DNA of 64,000 nucleotides from the NCBI RefSeq assembly GCF_943193185.1, contig NZ_CALPDE010000005.1, positions 39,644 through 103,643 on the forward strand. Reading direction: 5' to 3'. Each line of letters starts with the position of its first letter. The first letter of the stretch is position 1. This document shows, one piece after another, positions 49,584 through 58,406 of the stretch. Both the position numbers and the translations under genes were made by a program. The stretch comes from Lactococcus ileimucosae (GTDB taxonomy: Bacteria; Bacillota; Bacilli; Lactobacillales; Streptococcaceae). The notes under the pieces are model-generated. The model worked only from the letters and a program-made list of their open reading frames with translations. It was not told where the DNA came from and did not search any database.

Positions 49584-49621
49584 AAGCAAAAAACAAGCCT
49601 TTCACGATGGAGGCTTGTTTT
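49584..49621. terminator. Terminator of the activase fusion gene
   Basis: Stem AACAAGCCT/AGGCTTGTT closed by A and T tracts on both sides, just after the large gene. Confidence 0.85.
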
Positions 49622-49632
49622 TTTGCCTGATT

Positions 49633-52600
49633 TCAGACGGTTACTTCTTCTTTCATCGCTTTTTTAGCCGTCGCCATCATTAAGCGAATACGATTAAGCT
49701 GGTTGACCGCAGAAACGCCTGGATCATAATCAATAGGGCTAATATTTGCTCCCGGATATTGGCGACGTAACTCTTTCAGCATACCTTTTCCGACGATATG
49801 GTTAGGTAGACAGCCAAAAGGTTGGAGACAGACGATATTTTGAACACCGTTTTGTAGGAGTTCAATCATTTCCCCTGTTAAAAACCAGCCTTCACCTGTA
49901 TGATTTCCCACTGAAACAATACTTTCTGTATTGGCCGCTATTTCATAAATGGACTCAATACCCTCAAATCTCGCAGAAGCTCGCAGAGCCTTATCCATAG
50001 GTTTTTCAAGCATATTAATAATAGAGAGCAGTGTTTTTGCCATCAATTTATTTTTCTTAGCAAAACCAATCTCATCCGTTTTCCAGATTTGATTATATAG
50101 AGAATAGTTCATAAAGCCAATCAAATCCAGAACAACTGCTTCACCACCTTCTTCCTCGATGATACTCACAATATCATTGTTGGCCGTTTTACTGTATTTA
50201 ACTAAAATTTCGCCGACAACGCCCACACGGGGTTTTTGAATATCAAGGAGTTCGATGTTGTCAAAGTCCTTAATTATCTGTTTCATGTTCTTGTTGAATT
50301 CAAAAATCGAAGCAGATTTAACATTATGTTGCGCTTTTTCTAACCATTTCGCATGAAGTGCATTGACCGAACCTTTTTCAGCTTCATAAGGTCGTGTGCG
50401 ATAAACCACGCGCTCAAACAAGTCACCATAAAGTACAGCAATCATGAAACGCGTCAAAAGTGGCACAGTAAACTTGAAGCCTTTTTCTGTCCCTTGATTG
50501 CCCATAGATAAACTCACCACCGGAACTTGTGGGAAGCCTGCATCGACAAGTGCCTTACGGAGTAAAGGAATATAGTTTGTTGCACGACAACCACCACCTG
50601 TTTGGGTCATCATGACGGATGTATTGTTCACATCGTATGCGCCAGATTGGAGAGCTTCTATGAGTTGACCAATTGTTATGATTGCGGGGTAGCATGAGTC
50701 ATTATTCACAAATTTTAGGCCGTTGTTCACCGAGCTTTTTGTCTCTGGCAAAACAACCACATTATAGCCGGAAGCTGCAAAAGCATTTTCAAGCAAGCCT
50801 TCTTGGTGAATCGGCGATAACATTGGCATGAGCAACGTGTGTTTTTTAGCCATTTCTTTTGTAAAGACCGGATGTGTTTCAACAATTTCTTTGATTTGGA
50901 TATTTTCTTCAACACCGTGTCGACTGCGTTCGGCTACCGCCGCCTTAAGTGAACGTAAACGGATACGTACTGCTCCCATATTTGAGCCTTCATCAATCTT
51001 AAGGACTGTATAGAGTTTATTATGGTTGCGCATAATTTCTTCCACCTGATCCGTCGTCACTGCATCTAAACCACAACCAAATGAATTCAATTGTACTAAT
51101 TCTAGATTTTTATTTTTACACACCACTTGTGCTGCGGCATATAGGCGTGAATGGTAGACCCACTGATTGACAACACGTAGCCCTGCAACTTCTTCGAGAT
51201 GCGCAATGCTGTCCTCTGTTAAAACATGAAAGCCTTCTTGCGTAATAATGTCAGCAATACCATGATTAATTTCAGGGTCCAAGTGATAAGGACGGCCCGA
51301 TAGAACAATAGCTTTTTCCTTGTTAAGGTTAATCTGCATGAGCAGCTCTTCAGCCTTATTACGGATGTCTTGCTTGAAGTTCTCCATTTCTTCGAAACCG
51401 TGGAAAACAGCGGATTGAACCTCGGACAAGTCTACGCTAAAACCTTGGGCCAGCAAAGCTTTATGAACATTTTTTGCCACACCTTCAGGATCTGCTAAGT
51501 TAATAAATGGCTGAAGATATTTGACTTTTCCCTCTCGAATTTCATCAATATTGTTACGAATCACTTCGGGATAAGACTGAACAATCGGACAATTATAATT
51601 ATTTTCCGCTTGAGCCTGTTCTTTTTGTTCATAAAGCACTGAAGGATAAAAGATAGCCGGAACATCCTTTTGAATCAAAGACATAATGTGTCCATGGGAA
51701 AGCTTGGCAGGATAACAAACTGTATCAGAAGGGATTGTTTCAATTCCTTTCTCAAAAAGTTCTTTATCAGACTTAGGGGATAAAACTACTCGGAAACCCA
51801 GATCCGTTAACATGGTGTGCCAGAGTGGATAATTTTCATACATGTTTAGGACACGAGGAATCCCTATTTCTCCACGGGTCTGTTTTTTCTTGGTTAAGCT
51901 CCGGTATTTGAAAAGTTTCTTGTATTTATAGTCAACAAGATTAACCTTTTTATCACGTTTGTCAACTTTTACTTGCGTTGCTTTTTCTGCACCTCGTTCA
52001 CAGCGGTTTCCTGTAACAAACTTACTGCCGTCATTAAAGACCGTCAACGTCATTTTACACTGATTTTCGCAAAGCCCACAAACCATAAATTCTTTTTGTG
52101 TACTGAAAGCTTCCAGATCGTGCAAGTTCAGTATTCTTGATTTTTGCCCAAACTCTTCATTTTCTAGCGAAATTAAAGCACAGCCATAAGCGCCCATAAG
52201 TCCTGCTATAGAAGGACGGACAACTTCACGTTCGGAGATTTTTTCAAACGCACGAAGTACAGCTTCATTATAGAAAGTCCCGCCTTGAACGACAATCTTT
52301 GTTCCTAATTCTTCAGGACGTTTGACTTTGATGACTTTATAGAGGGCATTTTTGATTACAGAGTAACTTAAACCAGCAGAGATATCACCTACCGTCGCAC
52401 CTTCTTTTTGGACTTGTTTCACTTTCGAATTCATAAAGACTGTACAACGTGATCCAAGATTTACTGGGTGTTTTGCTAATAAAGCAATTTCGGCAAATTC
52501 ACGCACATCGTATTTCAAAGAATGAGCGAAGGTCTCAATGAAAGATCCACATCCGGAAGAACACGCTTCGTTTAAAGATATTGAACTTAAAGCACCATCG

Positions 52601-53892
52601 GTGATCCGCATGGCTTTCATATCTTGGCCGCCAATATCTAAAATAAAGTCGACACCAGGATTAAAATAATCTGCGGCCTTATAGTGCGCCATCGTCTCAA
52701 CTTCCCCGTAATCAACACGGAGCGCAGCTTTAATAAGGTGTTCGCCATAGCCGGTCACTGTAGATTTGGCAATATAGACATCTTCCGGCAGTAAACGATA
52801 GACTTCTTTCAAGACAGCAATGACCGACTCTAAAGGTTCACCATTATTTGAACCATAGTAGTCAAAAAGAATATGCCCCTCACCATCAATCAGTACAATT
52901 TTTGTGGTAGTTGATCCTGCATCAATTCCTAAAAAAGCTGCACCTTGATGCTCAGAAAGCTTTTTATAGCTTGCTTTTGCCTTAGCATGGCGTGCTCGAA
53001 AATCTGCTAACTCTTGTTCATTTTCAAAAAGCTGCTCCAACGTATCCTGCGGAATCAAGCTGTCACTAGTGTCATTTTCTAGATGATCAATTAAAGTACG
53101 AATCGTACTTGTTCTTTTTTCCTCAGCCAGAGCAGCCCCCATTGCCACAAAAAGTTGAGGATTTTCGGGAAAAATAACATCCTCTTCTGCGATATCCAGT
53201 GTTTCAATAAAACGCTTGCGCAATTCGCTCATAAAATAGAGTGGCCCGCCGAGAAAAGCGATTTTCCCCGTAATCTTACGACCCGAAGCTAAACCAGCAA
53301 TCGTTTGATTCACCACGGCTTGGAAGATTGAAGCGGCTATATCTTCTTTACGCACACCTTCATTGAGAAGGGGCTGAACATCTGTTTTGGCAAAAACACC
53401 ACAACGGCTAGCAATGGGATATATTTTTTCATAGTCTTTAGCTAATGTATTGACACCCGCGGCATCTACTTTAAGTAAAGCCGCCATCTGGTCAATAAAA
53501 GCTCCTGTCCCACCAGCACAAGTTCCATTCATGCGGAGTTCTTGTGTACCTGCGTCAAAGAAAGTCATCTTGGCATCTTCACCACCAAGTTCAATCATGA
53601 CATCTGTCTCAGGGATGAATTTCTCGATTGTAATTGAGCTTGCGATAACTTCTTGTATAAACGGTACATCAATAACATCCGCAAGCCCCATACCACCAGA
53701 ACCTGTGATTGCAAGGTTAAGTGAACACTCACCTTGTTCTTCCAACAATTCTTTTAATACTTTTATAGTTGCGGTTTTCACATCTGAAAAATGACGCTCA
53801 TACCGGCTAAAAATGAGCTGAAAAGCCTCATCAAAGACAACGAGTTTTACTGTTGTAGAACCAACATCAATCCCAGCCTTATAATTTTTCAT
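49633..53892 (-). CDS. Giant CoA-dehydratase-type activase/reductase fusion
   Basis: A 1,419-residue cytosolic protein. Two ASKHA ATPase domains of the 2-hydroxyacyl-CoA dehydratase activase type come first: GIDVGSTTVKLV with GTCAGGTGAF, then GIDAGSTTTKIV with EACSSGCGSF. Each has the Cys that would hold a shared 4Fe-4S cluster. Next are a CGLCENQCKMTL motif, DUF2229, and HgdB/DCCP-like reductase regions with Cys in SDTVCYPAK, FGCGLDAV, NDSCYPA, GGGCRATNY and QPFGCLP. The build suggests ATP-driven low-potential electron transfer. The substrate is unknown; no dehydratase partner is nearby. The ATG at 53892 has GAAGGA upstream. Divergent from a TetR regulator. Confidence 0.88.
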   Translation of the reverse strand: MKNYKAGIDVGSTTVKLVVFDEAFQLIFSRYERHFSDVKTATIKVLKELLEEQGECSLNLAITGSGGMGLADVIDVPFIQEVIASSITIEKFIPETDVMIELGGEDAKMTFFDAGTQELRMNGTCAGGTGAFIDQMAALLKVDAAGVNTLAKDYEKIYPIASRCGVFAKTDVQPLLNEGVRKEDIAASIFQAVVNQTIAGLASGRKITGKIAFLGGPLYFMSELRKRFIETLDIAEEDVIFPENPQLFVAMGAALAEEKRTSTIRTLIDHLENDTSDSLIPQDTLEQLFENEQELADFRARHAKAKASYKKLSEHQGAAFLGIDAGSTTTKIVLIDGEGHILFDYYGSNNGEPLESVIAVLKEVYRLLPEDVYIAKSTVTGYGEHLIKAALRVDYGEVETMAHYKAADYFNPGVDFILDIGGQDMKAMRITDGALSSISLNEACSSGCGSFIETFAHSLKYDVREFAEIALLAKHPVNLGSRCTVFMNSKVKQVQKEGATVGDISAGLSYSVIKNALYKVIKVKRPEELGTKIVVQGGTFYNEAVLRAFEKISEREVVRPSIAGLMGAYGCALISLENEEFGQKSRILNLHDLEAFSTQKEFMVCGLCENQCKMTLTVFNDGSKFVTGNRCERGAEKATQVKVDKRDKKVNLVDYKYKKLFKYRSLTKKKQTRGEIGIPRVLNMYENYPLWHTMLTDLGFRVVLSPKSDKELFEKGIETIPSDTVCYPAKLSHGHIMSLIQKDVPAIFYPSVLYEQKEQAQAENNYNCPIVQSYPEVIRNNIDEIREGKVKYLQPFINLADPEGVAKNVHKALLAQGFSVDLSEVQSAVFHGFEEMENFKQDIRNKAEELLMQINLNKEKAIVLSGRPYHLDPEINHGIADIITQEGFHVLTEDSIAHLEEVAGLRVVNQWVYHSRLYAAAQVVCKNKNLELVQLNSFGCGLDAVTTDQVEEIMRNHNKLYTVLKIDEGSNMGAVRIRLRSLKAAVAERSRHGVEENIQIKEIVETHPVFTKEMAKKHTLLMPMLSPIHQEGLLENAFAASGYNVVVLPETKSSVNNGLKFVNNDSCYPAIITIGQLIEALQSGAYDVNNTSVMMTQTGGGCRATNYIPLLRKALVDAGFPQVPVVSLSMGNQGTEKGFKFTVPLLTRFMIAVLYGDLFERVVYRTRPYEAEKGSVNALHAKWLEKAQHNVKSASIFEFNKNMKQIIKDFDNIELLDIQKPRVGVVGEILVKYSKTANNDIVSIIEEEGGEAVVLDLIGFMNYSLYNQIWKTDEIGFAKKNKLMAKTLLSIINMLEKPMDKALRASARFEGIESIYEIAANTESIVSVGNHTGEGWFLTGEMIELLQNGVQNIVCLQPFGCLPNHIVGKGMLKELRRQYPGANISPIDYDPGVSAVNQLNRIRLMMATAKKAMKEEVTV

Positions 53893-53945
53893 AATATTTT
53901 TTCCTTCTCTATTTGACAGGCTGTTGCTTATCTTATTCATTGTCT

Positions 53946-53973
53946 ATTTTATCACTAATTACTCATTTTTCAA
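53946..53973 (-). promoter_or_regulatory. Possible promoter of the activase gene
   Basis: Minus-strand TTGAAA, 16-bp spacer, TGA-TAAAAT. A second candidate -35 TTGACA (54036-54031) touches operator 1 but lacks a good -10. Confidence 0.5.
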
Positions 53974-53999
53974 TCATCAAGTTACAAGTTAATGTCATT

Positions 54000-54030
54000 T
54001 AAACAACATTTAGATATTACATGTTGCTTA
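54000..54030. promoter_or_regulatory. Operator 1, TAAACAACA-N13-TGTTGCTTA
   Basis: Inverted repeat with 9-bp arms (8 of 9 paired) and a 13-bp spacer. The same design occurs at 54087-54117. Likely binding site of the adjacent TetR-family protein. Confidence 0.8.
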
Positions 54031-54081
54031 TGTCAAAAATGTTTTACAGGGCTTAAAACGGCAAATTTTATCATAAAGGAC

Positions 54082-54087
54082 TATAAT
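54082..54087 (+). promoter_or_regulatory. TetR gene -10 element
   Basis: Perfect TATAAT whose last base is the first base of operator 2, so repressor binding would block its own gene. The -35 is poor. Confidence 0.6.
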
Positions 54088-54117
54088 AAACAACAGATAC
54101 TACTATTTTGTTGTTTA
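54087..54117. promoter_or_regulatory. Operator 2, TAAACAACA-N13-TGTTGTTTA
   Basis: Perfect 9-bp arms with the same 13-bp spacer length as operator 1 though the spacer sequences differ. Its centre is 87 bp from that of operator 1. Confidence 0.82.
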
Positions 54118-54146
54118 AGATACAAGTGAAGGAGGATTGTATTAAT

Positions 54147-54755
54147 TTGGCTAAAACAAATGATTTACGTATCTTAAGAACACGAAAAATGATTACTCAA
54201 GCTTTCTTTTCGCTATTAAGAAATAAAAAATTTGAAAAAATTTCTATTCAAGAAATTGCTGATGCTGCAATGATTAATCGCGCAACTTTTTATGCACATT
54301 ATGCCGACAAGCAGGATCTTTATGACAGTCTAATTGACACTTTTATCATGGATTTTATTAAAATTTTAGATGAGCAAAATCCTGTGGATGGCACTGACGT
54401 TTATGTCAATGATATTGAGAAGATGTTGGCCCGCTTCTACGACTTTGTACGTCAAAATCCAGAAGTGGCTCAGATTGTCATTGATAAATCACAGGATCAA
54501 ACGATTATTAATCGCTTTATTGAAATATTAACCGAACGTTATACCGAGCTTTTCGATAAGCTGGAAATTCGTGAGCATGATGTATTAGTACCTAGTGATT
54601 TTGTCATCAGCTATATTACTTCTATCTTAGCTGGGACGCTTAAATGGTGGGTTTCTTCGCCAAGTACTATGAAATCAAGTGATTTTGCGCATCTTATTGT
54701 TAAATTGATTTCCAATGGTCATTTGACTGTTTTAGGTGTTAATATAAAGTCATAA
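54147..54755 (+). CDS. TetR-family regulator
   Basis: DNA-binding regulator of about 202 residues. The TetR helix-turn-helix is plain (ITQAFFSLL, ISIQEIADAAMINRATFYAHYADKQDLYDSL in two stretches), followed by an all-helical ligand domain. The start is a TTG at 54147 with GGAGG 11 bases upstream; the frame is open to 54108. Divergent from the activase gene. The paired operators between them suggest it controls both. Confidence 0.85.
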   Translation: MAKTNDLRILRTRKMITQAFFSLLRNKKFEKISIQEIADAAMINRATFYAHYADKQDLYDSLIDTFIMDFIKILDEQNPVDGTDVYVNDIEKMLARFYDFVRQNPEVAQIVIDKSQDQTIINRFIEILTERYTELFDKLEIREHDVLVPSDFVISYITSILAGTLKWWVSSPSTMKSSDFAHLIVKLISNGHLTVLGVNIKS

Positions 54756-54773
54756 AATTTCTTTTAGATTTAG

Positions 54774-54812
54774 AAAAAGCAGATTTTATCAGTAAAAATC
54801 TGCTTTTTCTTC
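54774..54812. terminator. Terminator of the TetR gene / nagB
   Basis: Stem AAAAAGCAGATTTT/AAAATCTGCTTTTT with a short loop; bidirectional between convergent genes. Confidence 0.9.
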
Positions 54813-54891
54813 ATCAACTTCTTTATAAAATTGCGCAAAAAATAAGGTTGTTTTACGCACCAGAGTAATCTGTCTCTTATTATTTTATGTG

Positions 54892-55599
54892 TTATTTGCT
54901 CAACAAAGCGACTGCCGCCTCATCAGCAATAACAACAACATCTGCATGTTTTTGCAAGATTGATGCTGGCATGGCTTCCGTGATTTCCCCTTCAACCATA
55001 CCTTTGATTGCTTCTGCTTTTGATTCGCCGTAAGCCATCAAAACGATAGCCTTAGCTGTCATGATTGAAGCAATTCCCATAGATATAGCCTTACGTGGCA
55101 CATCTTCCTCGTTTTTGAAGAAACGTGCGTTTGCTTTGATTGTACTTTCTTGAAGGTCTACAACATGTGTTGTCTCTCCAAATGATGTCCCCGGTTCGTT
55201 GAAACCAATGTGACCATTTTGACCAATACCAAGAATTTGGAAATCGATAGGATGTTCAGCTATGATTTGATCATAAGCTTTCGCTTCTGCTTCCAAATCT
55301 GATGCTTTACCATTTGGCAAAAAGTTTTCTTTGAAGGGTTTTTCGTTAAAAAGATGCTTGTTCATGAAGTAATGGTAGGATTGTTCGTCAGCTCCATCAA
55401 GTCCAACATACTCATCCAAGTTTACTGAGGTCATATCTGAAAAATCCAGGTCCGATTTAACGATTTGATTATAAAATTCAACCGGTGTTGACCCTGTAGC
55501 AAGACCCAAGGTTTTAGCACCATTGTCCATGGCTTCTTTCAGTAAGTCAAAGCCGACTTTTGCACCTTCAAGTTGATTTTTAACAGTGATAACTTTCAT
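54892..55599 (-). CDS. nagB: Glucosamine-6-phosphate deaminase
   Basis: Turns glucosamine-6-phosphate into fructose-6-phosphate and ammonia, linking amino sugar use to glycolysis. [15 protein letters not shown] near 35, [10 protein letters not shown] near 58 and [15 protein letters not shown] near 125 are family signatures. 235 residues is the short Gram-positive form. A near-perfect promoter and a GntR-type operator lie upstream. Confidence 0.96.
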   Translation of the reverse strand: MKVITVKNQLEGAKVGFDLLKEAMDNGAKTLGLATGSTPVEFYNQIVKSDLDFSDMTSVNLDEYVGLDGADEQSYHYFMNKHLFNEKPFKENFLPNGKASDLEAEAKAYDQIIAEHPIDFQILGIGQNGHIGFNEPGTSFGETTHVVDLQESTIKANARFFKNEEDVPRKAISMGIASIMTAKAIVLMAYGESKAEAIKGMVEGEITEAMPASILQKHADVVVIADEAAVALLSK

Positions 55600-55617
55600 G
55601 AGAGGGGCTCCTTTTTC

Positions 55618-55636
55618 AAATTGGTATATACATATT
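55618..55636. promoter_or_regulatory. Possible NagR operator
   Basis: AAATTGGTATATACATATT resembles the AATTGGTnnnnACCAATT sites of NagR-type GntR regulators, with one good half (AATTGGTATA). It overlaps the -10 and start site of the nagB promoter. One half-site is imperfect. Confidence 0.5.
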
Positions 55637-55662
55637 ATAGACTTAATTCATTTTCTTGTCAA
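55634..55662 (-). promoter_or_regulatory. nagB promoter, full consensus
   Basis: Minus-strand TTGACA, 17-bp spacer, TATAAT: a perfect sigma-A promoter, probably kept in check by the operator downstream. Confidence 0.92.
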
Positions 55663-55848
55663 CCATAAAATTATGTTTTTAAATAATTTTTCAAAAGCAA
55701 ACTTTTCTAAAAGTGGTATAATATGAAGCAGCTGCATATTTCATATCTCCTGAAGATGGGAGGTGAAGTATGTCATGTATCTTCTCCCTCAAATAAGAAA
55801 GGCTGTTTTAAAAGCTTTAACTTTTATAAATGACAAGGAAAATATATT

Positions 55849-56877
55849 TTGAATATTAACGATTTTGACTTTAATTTACCCGAAACACTTATCGCACAAA
55901 CACCACTTGAAAAACGTTCTGAATCACGTCTTCTAGTACTTGATAAGGAAAGGCATTCTATGGAAGACAAACACTTCTACGATATTGTGGATGAGCTTAA
56001 TCCCGGAGATGCACTTGTGCTTAATAATACACGTGTTCTCCCCGCACGTCTCCACGGTATCAAGCCTGAAACTCAGGGGCATGTTGAGCTCTTACTGCTC
56101 AAAAATACAGAAGGAGATCGCTGGGAAACTTTAGCTAAACCAGCCAAACGTATGCGCATTGGTCAAGAGCTTTCTTTCGGAGATGGTCGTTTGAAAGCAA
56201 CCGTTGTTGAAGAACTGGAACACGGTGGCCGTATCGTCGAATTTAGTTACGATGGTATCTTTCTTGAGGTACTAGAAAGCTTAGGCGAAATGCCACTTCC
56301 GCCATATATTCATGAAAAATTGGAAGATAAAGAACGTTACCAAACTGTCTTTGCAAAAGAAAATGGCTCTGCTGCTGCACCAACTGCTGGCTTGCACTAC
56401 ACTCCTGAGTTATTGGATAAAATTCGTGCAAAAGGTGTTCATGTTGTGGAGCTTACCTTGCATGTAGGTTTGGGAACCTTCCGACCAGTGAGCGTGGACA
56501 ATATTGAAGAGCATCATATGCATAGTGAGTTTTATCAACTTTCTGAAGAAGCCGCTGCAACACTTCGTGCTGTTAAGGCTTCTGGACATCGTATAATTGC
56601 TTGCGGTACAACTTCTATTCGTACTTTAGAAACTATTGGTACAAAATTTAACGGGGAGATTCAGGCTGATTCTGGTTGGACAGATATCTTCATCAAACCC
56701 GGGTATCAGTGGAAAGTTGTTGATGCTTTCAACACAAACTTCCACTTGCCAAAATCTACACTCGTCATGCTGGTCGCTGCCTTTGCAGGTCAAGAATTTA
56801 TCCTAGAGGCCTATCAACATGCAATTGATGAGCATTATCGCTTCTTTAGTTTTGGTGATGCCATGTTTGTAAAATAA
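55849..56877 (+). CDS. queA: tRNA preQ1-34 S-adenosylmethionine ribosyltransferase-isomerase
   Basis: Adds the ribosyl part of SAM to preQ1 in tRNA on the way to queuosine. [20 protein letters not shown] at the start, [41 protein letters not shown] and [11 protein letters not shown] are hallmarks. 342 residues. The start is TTG with AAGGA 8 bases before it. An extended -10 (TGG-TATAAT) is about 120 bp upstream, leaving a leader that may be structured. Confidence 0.95.
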   Translation: MNINDFDFNLPETLIAQTPLEKRSESRLLVLDKERHSMEDKHFYDIVDELNPGDALVLNNTRVLPARLHGIKPETQGHVELLLLKNTEGDRWETLAKPAKRMRIGQELSFGDGRLKATVVEELEHGGRIVEFSYDGIFLEVLESLGEMPLPPYIHEKLEDKERYQTVFAKENGSAAAPTAGLHYTPELLDKIRAKGVHVVELTLHVGLGTFRPVSVDNIEEHHMHSEFYQLSEEAAATLRAVKASGHRIIACGTTSIRTLETIGTKFNGEIQADSGWTDIFIKPGYQWKVVDAFNTNFHLPKSTLVMLVAAFAGQEFILEAYQHAIDEHYRFFSFGDAMFVK

Positions 56878-57453
56878 ATGAGTTTCCTTAATTTAGCACT
56901 CACTAAGAATTTTATTTCTATCCTTTCAGATGGGCAAATTACAGAAAATGGACGGGCTATTCGTACGCATTTTAAAAAATTTTATGTGAGTCCCAATGGC
57001 TTTTTAGTAGGAATTACAGGTTTCCACAAGATAAGTGAAGAAATTTTGGTGCAGCTCCATTATCAACCACACTTAAAGCCCCTAGAAGCTCAGGAATTCC
57101 TTCTCAGTGCCTTGCTTCGCTATAAGGATAAACGCTTCAGTTTAACTAAAAAAGTAGCTTACAATGCTGTGATTGCCTTTTTTAGTGATGGACAGCCACA
57201 AGCAAGAACCTATCATATAGAAGAGGGGCGTCTTACGACCCAAGATTACCTCGGTTCAAGTTTGATTTCCTTTCCTCCTGATGATATTGACTTTGACCCT
57301 AATAAACTGATCAGCACTTATCTTAAAGAGGGACAATTTCTTCTTCCTAAAATACAGTTACTGCAGCGCAATGCCCTTTACCGGGTAGCAGAAAGTTCCC
57401 AAACCGTCAACAAAATTATTTTTCAAGAAATAATAAAAAGTCGAGAAAAATGA
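56878..57453 (+). CDS. Hypothetical protein, possibly proteasome-like Ntn fold
   Basis: 191 residues directly abutting the queA stop (TAA followed by ATG), so translated with it. The first part (FISILSDGQITENGRAIR, then FKKFYVSPNGFLVGITGF) recalls the strand pattern of proteasome/HslV-type Ntn hydrolases, but no N-terminal Thr, Ser or Cys nucleophile is obvious. No signal peptide or membrane segment. The family is not recognised with certainty. Confidence 0.75.
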   Translation: MSFLNLALTKNFISILSDGQITENGRAIRTHFKKFYVSPNGFLVGITGFHKISEEILVQLHYQPHLKPLEAQEFLLSALLRYKDKRFSLTKKVAYNAVIAFFSDGQPQARTYHIEEGRLTTQDYLGSSLISFPPDDIDFDPNKLISTYLKEGQFLLPKIQLLQRNALYRVAESSQTVNKIIFQEIIKSREK

Positions 57454-57469
57454 GTTTCTCGGCTTTTTA
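57436..57469 (+). terminator. Terminator of queA unit
   Basis: Stem AAAAAGTCGAGAAA/TTTCTCGGCTTTTT with one wobble and a short loop, overlapping the end of the hypothetical gene. Confidence 0.85.
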
Positions 57470-57599
57470 AGTCGCCTTAATCAAGGGTAGAGAACTTTTT
57501 TCTTGAAATTGTTAAGATAAATACGATTGTGAACTTTTACACATTACCTACAATTCAACAATATTTAAAAATATGTGATTTTATCACTTCTTTTTCTGT

Positions 57600-57605
57600 T
57601 ATAAT
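57600..57605 (+). promoter_or_regulatory. Promoter of the YycO-like unit
   Basis: TGT-TATAAT, an extended -10; the -35 is poor. A cre site begins 5 bases downstream. Confidence 0.7.
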
Positions 57606-57609
57606 AAAA

Positions 57610-57625
57610 TTGAAAGCGCTTTTAA
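57610..57625 (+). promoter_or_regulatory. cre site downstream of the -10
   Basis: TTGAAAGCGCTTTTAA matches WTGNAARCGYWWWCAW at 15 of 16. Placed at the start site, CcpA would block transcription in the presence of glucose. Confidence 0.78.
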
Positions 57626-57681
57626 TTATTATAGGGTTGTTCAACCAGAAAAAATTTTATTTCTGAAAAGAAGGGAAACAC

Positions 57682-58406
57682 ATGCGCAAAATTTTAAAGA
57701 AAACTATTATTCATTGCCTAGCTTCAGCTGCTTTTCTGTCAGCGATAGCTCCAGCAACAGTAAAAGCTGTTCAAACTGATGAAGTAGATACTTCCACCAA
57801 TGCAGTAGCTTTACAAAAATTAACCAAGCAGCAACAAGAAATTATGGATGGCATGCGGCAAAAAGAACAAGAATATGCCGCATATGGCGATGCAGCTTCC
57901 GTTGTAGCTGATGAAAAAGCTACCGCTCGTTCAGCATATGGGGCTTGAAGTTGGCGTGATGGGGTAATAGCTGTAACAGATGCAGGTTCTAGTCTATTAA
58001 TAACAAATTCGTGGCATGCAGGGATTGTTGCACCACAAAAAAATATGTGGTTGCCGGAGCAGAAAGTGTTGGTAAAAAAGTTAGGCTGGCAAGTGGAGAT
58101 TGGGGGGACGAAATTTAGAAATAACAGAGTATGGCAGATGGGAGTCAAAAAAAAACAAGTATCGCACAAGATTACAATGCAGGAAAGTGGGCTGGTCAAC
58201 AGGTTGGAAAGCCTTATAATTTAAATTTTTGGAATATTAAACAAAAAAAATAGTTTTACTGCTCTCAATTAGTTTGGGCTGCATATTATTACACTGCAAG
58301 AGTAAATTTAGATAAGACTGATAATAATATCGGTTCTGCTTGGGCAGTGCACCCAGGCGAATTTGTCTTAAATCCACTTACAGTTTTAATCTATAGGAAT
58401 AAATAA
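57682..58406 (+). pseudogene. Decayed YycO-like secreted amidase (permuted NlpC/P60)
   Basis: An 88-residue frame with a clear signal peptide (to about ATVKA) stops at TGA 57946-57948. Reading on, SWRDGVIAVTDAG and NSWHAGIVAPQ follow in the same frame; then KYVVAGAESVGKKVRLASGDWG, QDYNAGKWAGQQVGKPYN and FYCSQLVWAAYY continue in the other frames to a stop at 58404-58406. The HAGIV histidine and YCSQLVW cysteine mark the YiiX/YycO permuted papain-like family. Lesions: the TGA, a shift at A7 (58037-58043), shifts near the G6 at 58102 and the A9 at 58147, and a TAG at 58251. Several lesions favour true decay. A cre and promoter remain upstream. Confidence 0.82.

Noticed and set aside
54108..54146. 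Earlier start for the TetR regulator
   Set aside because: It would place the ribosome binding site inside the gene and begin within operator 2.
57650..57675. CodY-box-like TTTCTGAAAA before the amidase pseudogene
   Set aside because: Only about 10 of 15 positions match the CodY consensus.
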